Positions 1 through 8,215 of a DNA stretch of 64,000 bases are shown in pieces. The notes under the pieces are model-generated. The model saw only the letters and a program-made list of their open reading frames with translations. It made no database searches and had not been told where the DNA came from. The number at the start of each line of letters is the position of its first letter. The stretch's first letter is position 1. Location of the stretch: the NCBI GenBank assembly GCA_041906145.1, contig JAYRJU010000006.1, forward strand, positions 1 through 64,000. The letters are read 5' to 3'. Source of the DNA: SHVO01 sp041906145 (lineage in GTDB: Bacteria; Pseudomonadota; Alphaproteobacteria; Rhodospirillales; Rhodospirillaceae). A program made the position numbers and the translations under genes.

Positions 1-261
1 CGCGAACGACGTCGGCATGCTGATGCCGGGGCCGAAAACATACGAAAGCGTGTTGCGGTACTGATCGGCCGTCATCAAGCGCATCCGCTTGGCCGTCGTG
101 TCGCCCGCCGGCTCCTGAGGACCGGACGCCGATGCGACAGCCGCGGGCTGCGTCGCCGCAGGCGCCGCAGGACCCGAACAGCTCGCAAGGCCAAGGGCGA
201 CCGCTGCGGCGACCGACGCCTTGATCAACTTCAGAGAACCTGTGTCTTTCTGATATCGCAC
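1..261 (-). CDS. DUF1587/DUF1592-type lipoprotein, N-terminal part (continues past the window edge)
   Basis: The gene starts with GTG at 261, eight bases after a strong GGGAGGAG ribosome binding site, and runs off the left edge. The 87 visible codons encode a lipoprotein signal: a basic N-terminus, a short Ala/Leu-rich core and the lipobox L-A-S-C, followed by an Ala/Pro linker. Next comes KRMRLMTADQYRNTLSYVFG, which matches the start of the DUF1587 module in the DUF1587-1592-1588-1585 proteins first noticed in Planctomycetes, where it reads roughly RRLTxxEYxNTVxDLLG. These proteins are exported and often associated with c-type haem domains, but their reaction is unknown. The family call rests on this short motif. 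No neighbour to the left is visible, and the TonB receptor gene on the right is on the same strand. Confidence 0.6.
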   Translation of the reverse strand, partial: MRYQKDTGSLKLIKASVAAAVALGLASCSGPAAPAATQPAAVASASGPQEPAGDTTAKRMRLMTADQYRNTLSYVFGPGISMPTSFA

Positions 262-496
262 GTTAAATGCTCCTCCCAATCGGGACGTCGTTTATCCCCA
301 CACCGCGAAAAGAAATTGCGCGCAGGCTAACCCGTTGACGAATAAGCTCGCCGCCACCCGGACCGCCGCCGATCACCTTCCCAAACGTGTGCCCTCCCTG
401 CTTAATACGCATTACGCGTCATCCAGCGCCACGCTGGCTGCCACATTTGTCTGATTTGCAGAAAAATTGTATGCCGCGCTGCACCCAAGGAGCCGG

Positions 497-3400
497 TCAG
501 AACTTGAAACGCAGCCCCATGTGGAAATACCGGCCGAAGGGTTCGTAGACGTTACGGTTCGTGGGGCGGTTGAAGCTGGTGGGCGGCTGCAAGGAGATCG
601 GGGGCATCTTGTCCCAAAGATTAGTGACGGTCAGATAAAGCTGGCTCTGCGATCCCAACGCGGCGAGGTCGTAGGTGACGGTCATGTCCGTGTAGAACGC
701 CGCCGGCACATCGTTCTCATCGACGTAGATGCCTTCAACTTTCGTGGCATCCATCAGGTTCTTCGCGATGAAACGTTCCTGCACGTGCAGCTCCCACGCT
801 CCAAGCGCATAAGTGAGCTGCAGATTGGCGCGCCAGCGCGGATTTACCGTATCGCCCAGCGTCTTCAACAGCACGGATCCCGGCGCGCGGCTCTGCGACT
901 TCGTCAGATGCGTGGCCAACAGCGCCAGTTGCAGAGGACGTTCGAACAGCTCGATGTCGTACTTGGCCTCGATATCGAAGCCGGCGTTCTCGACAACGGC
1001 GAGATTGAGATAAGGCTTGAGGATCGTGAGCGCGCCCGCATTCAAGATCACCTTGTCGCAAAAACCGGGCACGCCCATGTAGCAATTATCGACGGTCTGT
1101 TGATCGGGAACGATGTCGATCGCCCCTTTGATCTTGATGTCGTAGTAGTCGACCGAGATCTGGAAACCTTCAAAGAACGTCGGTGTGAAGACGACGCCGT
1201 AAGTTTGGGTGAGCGCCTTTTCCGGCTGTAAGTTTGGATTGCCCATAGTGAAGGTCACCGCCGGGACCGTGGTTCCCCCCGCGCTCGATGGATAAGTCGC
1301 GTTGATCGAGCCTTGTGTCGCCGTGTTGAAAAGCTCGAGCAGGTTTGGCGCACGAATATCGCGCGAAACGGTGCCGCGAAACCGAATGTCCGGCGCCGGC
1401 TGATAATTACCTCCGATCTTCCAGGTCGTCACGCCGCCCGAGGTCGCGTAGTCCGTATAGCGCACCGCGAGATCGGTGCTGAGCGCACGCGCCCACGGCG
1501 CACCATTGAGCAGCGGGATGCCAAGCTCGAGGAACCCTTCCTTCACGTTATAGGCGCCATCGAAAGGTTGCGGATTGAAAAACCGGTATGGACCTAACTG
1601 CCCATTCAAAGCCGGCGGGCCGCCCCGCATTCCCGCGAAGCTCACACGCGTGGTCGAGAATGGATTGACCGTCTGATCGGCCTTCTCCGTGCGGTATTCG
1701 AAACCTGTCGCGAGCGAAATTGGCCCCGCTTCGAAGCCAAAATCGTCACCAAGATCGCCGGACAGGCTGAACGCAAAGACGTCCTGCTCGAGATGCAGGT
1801 CCTTATACGCGTCGCCTACCGTCCAACCCTGCAGGTCCTTCGCGACCGAATTCGTCCCGAACAGATTGATCGGCCGGCATCCTGGATCGAGCCCTGTGCC
1901 GCCCGGCACGAACGCATCGCCGTCGTAGTATTGCGAACGGCACACGATGTTCCCGGTCACGGGATGCACGACGGCATCGGCCGCCGCGTACATGTTGCGT
2001 GAGATCGGCATATTGGTTTGCATCAAGAGCTGGCGCGAGCGCCCGCGCGAGTACGAGACATCGTAGTTCCAATAAGAACCAAATAGATTGGCGCCCTCGA
2101 AACCGACAGCCTGGCGGAAGACGCGGACCTTGCTGACCACGTGCATCGGTTCATATTCCTTGAGGTAACGCCCGAGGTTGAAGGATGTGATGCCGTTTGC
2201 CGCCATAGCCGCGCGTGTCGTCGCCGGGATAAACGGATTACCACTGTAAATCGTGTACTGGAATCGTGCGCCGGTCTCGATCGGCAGCTGACTCGGATCG
2301 TCCGCCACCGCGCGTGAATAGCCCATCTCGGCGTAGAACCGCAGCTCGTCCGTCAAACTGTATTCGCCGTGCACGAAGTGGGCCATGCGCCACTGGTCGT
2401 TGGCGAAATTGATGTTGAACGTATGTCCGTCGCCGCCGCTGGTGAATGTGGTGCCCGGGCTGTACCCGTAATTGAACGGCGTCGGAACCGCGGCATCGCC
2501 CACGAAATTCGTGCCGCGCAGAAGCGTGTTGACGATAAGGCCGCCGTCGGACCCATTCGAAGCCTTGAGGTTATCCACGATCAAATTCTGCGGCCCGCTT
2601 CCGGTCGTGTTCGGGATCAGGCTCTTTTGAACGTCCCACCACGGGCGATCCATGTAGTCGCCGATGCGAGTGCCGTTCTGATTGAAGTAAGTGGAACTGG
2701 CGATGACGTGCAGGCGGTCCCCCGCGAAGGTGTCGCCCCAAGCGAGAGAGAGCTTGTGATTAGGGAGGTCAGCGCGGCTGGAAATGCCGCCGCCAACCTC
2801 ACCTTTTACGCCGACGAAGTCGGTATCCAGCACCAGATTGAGAACGCCGGCGACCGCGTCCGATCCGTAGGCGGCCGACGCGCCGCCCGTCACGATATCG
2901 ATGCGCGAGACCAGGTTCTGCGGCATGACGTTGATATCGACCGAGTTCTGCGTGTTCGTCGCGATGACCCGCCGGCCATTGAGCAGTACGAGATTGCGAT
3001 TGGCGCCCAGGTTGCGAAGGTTCATCAGACTCTGGCCGTTGGTGCTGCCTGACGCGCCGCCGCTGTTCGTGTTACCCACCACGCTGGCGCCGAGAGCCGG
3101 CAATTGTGACAGTGCGTCGGCCACATTGTTGGGCGCAGCGGCAAGCAGCGTGTTCGCCTGGATCATCGTGACCGGTGTGGCGGTCTCGAAACCGGTCCGA
3201 AGGCGCGAGCCGGTGACCACGACTTCCTCGACCACCAACGCCGGATCGGGCCGCGCGGCCGCGCGGAGACTTGGCTGCGGCTCGCGGCGCGCGACCTCGC
3301 TTCCCAGTGGTTCTTGAAACTGGGGCTTAGGATTCAGGTCGGAGACGATGAGCTGTTGGCCGTTGCGCCGAAGTGTGAGCCCTGTGCCGCGCAAAAGTCC

Positions 3401-3736
3401 CGCGACCGCCTGCACCGGTGTCAGACTTCCGGAGATGCCCGCGGAAAAACGATCTTTGAGCTGATCGGGCGAAAAAACGATGCTGACGCCGGTGTCCTGC
3501 TGAACGCGGCGGAGCGCTTCTTCAACGGGCACAACACCGATGCTCAGCCGAAAGCGCCCCTCGAGCGATTGCGCCCAGGCCTGCGACCCCGGCAGGAGCG
3601 CACTCACCAACAGGGTAAGCGCCGTCGCCGACAGCAGACGGCGCGCGTAAGCGTCCCGTCCTCTCCCGTTTTGTGTCGACGACTTTCCCCGCTCGTGACC
3701 GGCGCGCACAAGACCTCCCCGTCCCGTTTGCGTCAC
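497..3736 (-). CDS. FecA-type TonB-dependent outer-membrane receptor with N-terminal STN signalling domain
   Basis: This 1079-residue receptor should import an unknown ligand across the outer membrane using TonB energy. Residues about 31-56 form a signal peptide ending A-W-A-Q. Residues about 60-115 are a secretin/TonB N-terminal (STN) domain, the part that signals to a FecR anti-sigma factor. A TonB-box-like VVEEVVVTGSRL is followed by the plug domain and a long beta-barrel ending in the aromatic GLRFKF. The fecI/fecR-like pair lies divergently 128 bases away, the usual arrangement for cell-surface signalling. The first codon is GTG at 3736; an in-frame GTG at 3709 follows a better GGGGAGG site and may be the true start. 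Barrel length and the lack of siderophore genes leave the substrate open (iron chelate, cobalamin or carbohydrate). Confidence 0.9.
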   Translation of the reverse strand: MTQTGRGGLVRAGHERGKSSTQNGRGRDAYARRLLSATALTLLVSALLPGSQAWAQSLEGRFRLSIGVVPVEEALRRVQQDTGVSIVFSPDQLKDRFSAGISGSLTPVQAVAGLLRGTGLTLRRNGQQLIVSDLNPKPQFQEPLGSEVARREPQPSLRAAARPDPALVVEEVVVTGSRLRTGFETATPVTMIQANTLLAAAPNNVADALSQLPALGASVVGNTNSGGASGSTNGQSLMNLRNLGANRNLVLLNGRRVIATNTQNSVDINVMPQNLVSRIDIVTGGASAAYGSDAVAGVLNLVLDTDFVGVKGEVGGGISSRADLPNHKLSLAWGDTFAGDRLHVIASSTYFNQNGTRIGDYMDRPWWDVQKSLIPNTTGSGPQNLIVDNLKASNGSDGGLIVNTLLRGTNFVGDAAVPTPFNYGYSPGTTFTSGGDGHTFNINFANDQWRMAHFVHGEYSLTDELRFYAEMGYSRAVADDPSQLPIETGARFQYTIYSGNPFIPATTRAAMAANGITSFNLGRYLKEYEPMHVVSKVRVFRQAVGFEGANLFGSYWNYDVSYSRGRSRQLLMQTNMPISRNMYAAADAVVHPVTGNIVCRSQYYDGDAFVPGGTGLDPGCRPINLFGTNSVAKDLQGWTVGDAYKDLHLEQDVFAFSLSGDLGDDFGFEAGPISLATGFEYRTEKADQTVNPFSTTRVSFAGMRGGPPALNGQLGPYRFFNPQPFDGAYNVKEGFLELGIPLLNGAPWARALSTDLAVRYTDYATSGGVTTWKIGGNYQPAPDIRFRGTVSRDIRAPNLLELFNTATQGSINATYPSSAGGTTVPAVTFTMGNPNLQPEKALTQTYGVVFTPTFFEGFQISVDYYDIKIKGAIDIVPDQQTVDNCYMGVPGFCDKVILNAGALTILKPYLNLAVVENAGFDIEAKYDIELFERPLQLALLATHLTKSQSRAPGSVLLKTLGDTVNPRWRANLQLTYALGAWELHVQERFIAKNLMDATKVEGIYVDENDVPAAFYTDMTVTYDLAALGSQSQLYLTVTNLWDKMPPISLQPPTSFNRPTNRNVYEPFGRYFHMGLRFKF

Positions 3737-3863
3737 TGCGATAGCGCATCAGTTCATTACGTATGGACATGATGTGCTCAGCACCAAAAAGTATGCATAG
3801 ACCGAGGCGAATGTCAGTGTGGAATTCGCCGCCAACTGATTATAGTGGCGCGCTGTTGCAGGC

Positions 3864-4430
3864 ATGACATGGGGATGGGGTCAGCCGGAGATGTCGAGCG
3901 AAGAGCCCAGCAAAGCTCGATTTGCAAAGATCGTCGCATCCTATGAAAAGGAATTGAGCCAGTTCCTTTCGCACTACATGCCCAATAGGGCGGACGTCGA
4001 GGACTGCGTCCAGGAGACCCTTCTCAACATCTGGCGGCAGGAACAGCGCGGCCTTCTACGGGAGGACGCCCGCGGTTACCTATTCACGGTCGCCCTCAAT
4101 GTCGTACGCGATTTTTGGCGCCGTGAGCGGGTCCGCCACAGAAAGGCGCATGTCGAGTTGTCGGGAGACCTGGCCGAAATGCGTAGAATGGGTATGGACA
4201 AGCAGGTTGCCGAGCATGAGGGCATCAGGCTGATCGAGGCCAGTCTCGATCAGCTAAAGCCTTCAACCAAAGCAGCTTTTTTGCTCTTCCACGTTGAAAA
4301 TCTTACGCCGGATCAAATCGCGACGCGCTTGGGAGTCTCGGTGCGGACGGTGGAACGAGAGATGGCGCGCGCCTTAGAGCATTTCCGATCGACCTTGGGA
4401 GGGGTCGTGAAGGACCTTTTGGAGGAATGA
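3864..4430 (+). CDS. ECF-family RNA polymerase sigma factor (FecI-like)
   Basis: The product, 188 residues or fewer, is an extracytoplasmic-function sigma factor. Region 2 is visible as ADVEDCVQETLLNIWRQ followed by a tryptophan/arginine-rich stretch (VVRDFWRRERVRHRK). Region 4 has LTPDQIATRLGVSVRTVEREMARAL, a helix-turn-helix that binds the -35 element. It is followed after one base by the FecR-like anti-sigma gene and is divergent from the FecA-type receptor, so it most likely turns on that receptor gene when ligand binds. The longest frame starts with ATG at 3864. A second ATG at 3891 follows a G-rich stretch and would remove nine residues; neither has an ideal ribosome binding site. Confidence 0.9.
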   Translation: MTWGWGQPEMSSEEPSKARFAKIVASYEKELSQFLSHYMPNRADVEDCVQETLLNIWRQEQRGLLREDARGYLFTVALNVVRDFWRRERVRHRKAHVELSGDLAEMRRMGMDKQVAEHEGIRLIEASLDQLKPSTKAAFLLFHVENLTPDQIATRLGVSVRTVEREMARALEHFRSTLGGVVKDLLEE

Positions 4431-4431
4431 G

Positions 4432-5427
4432 ATGTTAGCCCCTGTCCCCGAAACAGCCGCCGAGTGGATGGTGCGCCTGAACGGCCCTGCGTTGTGCGAA
4501 GCCGAACGGAAAGCGCTGTCGCTGTGGCTTTCCGAGGATTCGGCCCGCCTGAAGGAGCTTGAGGAACTGCGCCTCGTTTGGCAGATCGCCGGCCGCGCCG
4601 TCGTTTTGCCTAACGTCGCCGCGCGCCTGAAGGCCGGCTTGGAGCAAGCCACGCGCCCGTCCCAGCGTTGGAAGAGCCGACGCGGCGCCATCGCCGGCGC
4701 CCTTGCGGTTGCGGCTTCCATCTGCGCTGTTGTGATCGTCCAGCGCGCCGAACGCTCGGACGCGCTCGCGCTCGCGAACGGTAGCAATGTTCAAACCGCT
4801 GTCGGCCAGATTCAGCACTACACACTTCCAGATACCTCGTCCGTCACCGTGGCCGCGGATTCCATGGTGTCGGTCAATTTCACCGAGGGCCAGCGCGAGA
4901 TCGCGCTTGGGCGCGGCGAGGTGTATCTCGAGGTCGCACATGACCGCGCGCGTCCCTTTACCGTCATGGCCGGAACCCACAGCGTCACGGTGACCGGAAC
5001 CCAGTTTAATTTGAATTTCGACGCCGCGCGCAACATGCTCGAAGTCGCCGTGACGGAAGGCAGCGTGGACGTGGGCCTCGGGAGCGGCGCGGAAGCCAAG
5101 AAAGTCGAGAAGTTGAAAGCGGGCGACGTGGTTCTGTTCGAAGCATCAGGCGATACGGTGCGGCGCCGCGTGACGCCCAAGCAAGCGGCCGATTGGCGCC
5201 AAGGCGCTATGCACTTCGATCAAACGCGCCTCCGTGACGCCATTGTGGAAATGAACCGCTACGCCGCGAAACCGATCGTCGCGACGGACGAGAAAATCAC
5301 CACCCTCACATTGACAGGCCGCTTTGAGGCGCGCGACACCGCCTCCTTCCTCTATGCACTGGAGACGGTGTTCGGCCTCAAGACCGTCGAGACCCCCCGC
5401 GCTTGGGAAATCTCGTTCCAGAACTGA
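4432..5427 (+). CDS. FecR-family anti-sigma factor / signal transducer
   Basis: This 331-residue inner-membrane regulator should hold the neighbouring sigma factor and release it on a signal from the receptor. Residues about 8-50 form the cytoplasmic N-terminal domain typical of FecR proteins (AAEWMVRLNG, LSLWLSEDS). One membrane segment lies around 83-102 (GAIAGALAVAASICAVVIV). The periplasmic FecR domain follows, with TVTGTQFNLNFD and VTEGSVDV, and the last 70 residues resemble an STN-like fold (TLTGRFEARDTASFLYALE). Its ATG is one base after the sigma-factor stop, and the ribosome binding site GGAGGA lies inside the sigma gene, so the two are translationally linked. Confidence 0.9.
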   Translation: MLAPVPETAAEWMVRLNGPALCEAERKALSLWLSEDSARLKELEELRLVWQIAGRAVVLPNVAARLKAGLEQATRPSQRWKSRRGAIAGALAVAASICAVVIVQRAERSDALALANGSNVQTAVGQIQHYTLPDTSSVTVAADSMVSVNFTEGQREIALGRGEVYLEVAHDRARPFTVMAGTHSVTVTGTQFNLNFDAARNMLEVAVTEGSVDVGLGSGAEAKKVEKLKAGDVVLFEASGDTVRRRVTPKQAADWRQGAMHFDQTRLRDAIVEMNRYAAKPIVATDEKITTLTLTGRFEARDTASFLYALETVFGLKTVETPRAWEISFQN

Positions 5428-5506
5428 GCACGGTCTTCACCCTTAACGCCGGCCCCGGGCGGCGCATTTGCCCAGCGACGACGGGCGGGGACCGGTTCAG
5501 AGAGCT

Positions 5507-5992
5507 TTACGCCTTCATGTCCTTCGAGCAGATCTGGACCCCAAAACCGTCAGGATCCTTCACCGACACACTGAGCTTTTCCGCATCGACCGTGGGATTG
5601 AGATTACGCCGCTTCAGCTCCGCCTCAACCGCGCCGGCGTCCCAATTGTCGAGCGTATAAGCGATATGATCGACAAACGGCTTATTGTCCGGCTGGCGTG
5701 TCTTGCGCACCACGAAGAAGCTGTCGCCGAAACCGAGATTGCACTGCTTCCCGTCATCTTTGCTAACTTTCATGCCGAAAAGTCCGGCATAGAAATCGCG
5801 CGTGCGCGCGTAGTCCGCGACACCGTAGGACACATGGTTGATGGCGACGGCCTTGAAACTCTTTGATTCTGCGGCGAACGTGGGCGCCGCAGTTCCGGCC
5901 GCAATACCCGCCGCGATAGTCTGCACCAAATGACGGCGCGAGATGTGGCCGCGCTCAAACTGCTCCAGAAGACCCGAGACGATTTTCTCCAT
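5507..5992 (-). CDS. exported VOC-superfamily (glyoxalase/dioxygenase-like) protein
   Basis: The protein is 161 residues long. Residues 1-41 look like an export signal: an amphipathic start, then S-R-R-H-L-V-Q with consecutive arginines at 19-20, an Ala/Gly-rich core and a P-T-F-A-A cleavage region. This resembles a Tat signal. From residue 48 it is a single vicinal-oxygen-chelate module (INHVSYGVADYARTRDFYAG, VDHIAYTL, DPDGFGVQI). The first two likely metal ligands are histidines, but the position that is often glutamate near the C-terminus is glutamine. The reaction is unknown. It is the last gene of a four-gene operon of exported proteins starting at 9580, 36 bases after the toroid gene, with an AGGAGGAG ribosome binding site. 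Confidence 0.75.
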   Translation of the reverse strand: MEKIVSGLLEQFERGHISRRHLVQTIAAGIAAGTAAPTFAAESKSFKAVAINHVSYGVADYARTRDFYAGLFGMKVSKDDGKQCNLGFGDSFFVVRKTRQPDNKPFVDHIAYTLDNWDAGAVEAELKRRNLNPTVDAEKLSVSVKDPDGFGVQICSKDMKA

Positions 5993-6028
5993 GCTCTCCT
6001 CCTACAATGAGATTTGTGATGGGAAAGT

Positions 6029-7096
6029 TCAGGCGCCTTTCGCGCAATGCCGCAGGGCCATGACGGCATAGGCCGTGCCGATGGTCGAGACATAGTTGTG
6101 CATATTGTCGGCCCATAACGATTTCGTGAACCAGCGCCCGGATTCGCGCTGGTTCGCTTTCAGCCAGGCGACACCTTTTTGGATCGCCGGGCTGTCCACC
6201 GGCACGCCGCTTTTGCACAGGGTGTAAAGGACGAAGCCGGTGCCGTAGCCGTCGGCGGGGCCGTTCTTGTCGTTGACGCCGCCATCCTCGCGCGACCAGT
6301 TGCCCAGGCTGGCCACCGACCAACCGCCGTCGGGCCGCTGCAGTTTCAGTATACGCGCAATGAGATCGTTCTGCCTGTCGGCGCTCATCAGCTCGGGCGC
6401 CTTCAAAGACGCGCGCAAAAGCACGAGCTCGCCGTGCTGGTCGCGCGCGGGCGTCGCGGCAAGATAGCGGTGCAGCTTTTTAAGGCCAGCTGCGGCCTCG
6501 GGCTTTTTGAGATGGTCGGGCGGCAGGTAGCTGGCCGCGATCGCAACCATCGTCATGACGTAGTGCGGATCATCCTCGAGAAACGGCAGCGCCTTTTTCG
6601 GATACTTGAACGATCCGTCGGGGCTTTGCATCGCCCAGATTTGGTCGAAGCGGGCCAGGGTTCGCGGGTCTTGCGGCAAGCCCGCCTCGCCGTCCGACAT
6701 CGCGAAGGTTCCGGCGATGATCAGGCGGTTCCAAAGGATGTTGTTGTTGGCGCGCTGCTTGTCCGGCGGCACTTCGGCGGGATTCGGATTGTAGCTCGCC
6801 AGGAAATCAAACAGGGAATCCCGGATCTCCTTTTCGGTCGCCGCATCGCGCTCCACCAAGAATGGCTCGGCCATGACATGAGCGAGATTGGTGTGACAGG
6901 TGCCGCACTTGTTCTGGCGCGTCCATTTCAGCGAAACAGTCTCGAGGAAATGCGACGCCTTGGCGATCGAAGGCGCTGCGAGCCTCGGTTCACTGGCTTC
7001 GGCTTTATAGCCCTCCAGGTGGTTGGGGCCGATCTCAGCGCCAAGCGCCGACGTAGCCGCCACCATACAACTCACGGCCAATGCAACAAACCGCAT
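6029..7096 (-). CDS. secreted alpha/alpha-toroid (prenyltransferase/squalene-cyclase-repeat) protein with one CXXCH motif
   Basis: The 355-residue protein begins with a signal peptide (MRFVALAVSCMVAATSALGA). At residues 64-68 it has C-G-T-C-H, a c-type haem-attachment motif. The rest contains repeats like those in squalene-hopene cyclases and protein prenyltransferase beta subunits: IWAMQSPDGSFKYPKK, ILKLQRPDGGWSVASLG and VAWLKANQRESGRWFTKSL, ending in TIGTAYAVMALRHC. No DxDD cyclase motif is visible, so a cyclase activity is doubtful. ATG at 7096 is chosen because an AGGG site sits eight bases upstream; the frame could open at a GTG three bases earlier. It starts 10 bases after the unknown exported protein gene, so the two are surely co-transcribed. 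The function is unknown; an electron-transfer or binding role is only a guess. Confidence 0.7.
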   Translation of the reverse strand: MRFVALAVSCMVAATSALGAEIGPNHLEGYKAEASEPRLAAPSIAKASHFLETVSLKWTRQNKCGTCHTNLAHVMAEPFLVERDAATEKEIRDSLFDFLASYNPNPAEVPPDKQRANNNILWNRLIIAGTFAMSDGEAGLPQDPRTLARFDQIWAMQSPDGSFKYPKKALPFLEDDPHYVMTMVAIAASYLPPDHLKKPEAAAGLKKLHRYLAATPARDQHGELVLLRASLKAPELMSADRQNDLIARILKLQRPDGGWSVASLGNWSREDGGVNDKNGPADGYGTGFVLYTLCKSGVPVDSPAIQKGVAWLKANQRESGRWFTKSLWADNMHNYVSTIGTAYAVMALRHCAKGA

Positions 7097-7106
7097 CACA
7101 AAATCC

Positions 7107-8198
7107 CTATTGCGCCGAGGCGACCGTTCGCTTCTGCGGCTTGTCGGAATGCAGGATATGCGCTTGCACGAACTTTAACTCGTGCGCCGACGAGATCGCG
7201 GTGTTTTTCCCGGTCGCTGGATCCGGATAAGCGTCGGCGAGGCGGCGCGCGGCGCGGACGATCGAGGCCAGAGCCATCTGCCCATAACTCGCATGGTGCG
7301 CCGTACCCCAATTGACCGACAGCTGATGATGCCAATCGTCGATATCGACGTAAGCCCCCATAAGGCCCTCCGCGGAAGTCGGCGTAAGCTTCAGCCGAAA
7401 CCGGGCCGCTTTGAACGACTGATCGACGTTGGTCTGGAAAGTATCCGCGTAGGGGATCATGAGATCGCCCGGCGCGGTGATGAGCACACCGTCCACGATC
7501 TTGCCCTTCAGACTGTGGATATAGCGCTTGCCCCAACGCTCATCGACCTTTTGGGTCGCGCCGGGAATGATGTCCTTACCGTTCGCGCTGGTCAGCAGCG
7601 CGTTTAGACCCCGGTAGGTCGTCACGGTCACATCGTCGTCGTTCGTGAGATCGTCCACTTCGGTGATCTCCAACAAAACGCGATTGAAGTTGTACCGGCG
7701 CATATATTCGTTCTGGAAGAAATAATAGGAGCCGTCCGGCCCCCGGAAACCCGCCACGCAGCCGATCACGCGGTAGAGTTCGTTGTCGATGCCCTTCTCG
7801 CCTTCCGGGCTGACAAAATCCTTGGGGCCGAGCTTGCCGTCGAGGTCGAGGCCGATGCCGATCTTGCTGACCGCCTCGTGGTAAGGGAGCGCGCCCTTCT
7901 CGGTCGTGGGTTCCCTCTCGGCCGGGAACCAGATGTCGGACTCCCGCGACAGATGTGAGTCGACGACACCGTGCTGCTTGTCCTCCGGGAATAACACTTT
8001 GAATTGCTCGCGCGGCCCATCGTTGAAGCCTTGCGGGCATTCGCTCTTGCCATCGGGCGTCTGATAGACCGCCCAGGCCTTGTCGACGAGGACATAACCG
8101 ATCTTCCGCCCGGGCGGGCTGTCCGCCTGCGCGGCCGCGCTTCCAAACATCAAAGCCGCAATCGCGCCGAGCGCCAGCCGAGAAAGATCGTGCGTCAT
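7107..8198 (-). CDS. exported protein of unknown function, copy A of a duplicated two-gene module
   Basis: This 363-residue protein has a signal peptide (MTHDLSRLALGAIAALMFGSAAAQA). I do not recognise the family. It is clearly homologous along its whole length to the product of 12215-13318: shared blocks include DGKxECPQG, GPRExFK, GLxLDGKxGPKDF, GEKGIDN, GFRGPDG and ADAYPDPxTGxNTAxSSA. Two conserved cysteines (in ECPQG and IGCVAGF) could form a disulfide. No catalytic signature is visible. ATG at 8198 is preceded at eight bases by GGAG; an upstream in-frame start would lack a site. The gene begins 17 bases after the secreted-repeat gene and ends 10 bases before the toroid gene. Confidence 0.75.
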   Translation of the reverse strand: MTHDLSRLALGAIAALMFGSAAAQADSPPGRKIGYVLVDKAWAVYQTPDGKSECPQGFNDGPREQFKVLFPEDKQHGVVDSHLSRESDIWFPAEREPTTEKGALPYHEAVSKIGIGLDLDGKLGPKDFVSPEGEKGIDNELYRVIGCVAGFRGPDGSYYFFQNEYMRRYNFNRVLLEITEVDDLTNDDDVTVTTYRGLNALLTSANGKDIIPGATQKVDERWGKRYIHSLKGKIVDGVLITAPGDLMIPYADTFQTNVDQSFKAARFRLKLTPTSAEGLMGAYVDIDDWHHQLSVNWGTAHHASYGQMALASIVRAARRLADAYPDPATGKNTAISSAHELKFVQAHILHSDKPQKRTVASAQ

Positions 8199-8215
8199 AT
8201 GAATCACTCCAGCCA

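Noticed and set aside
467..1231. 254-codon plus-strand frame opposite the TonB receptor
   Set aside because: The receptor barrel and its terminal aromatic residue are clear on the other strand.
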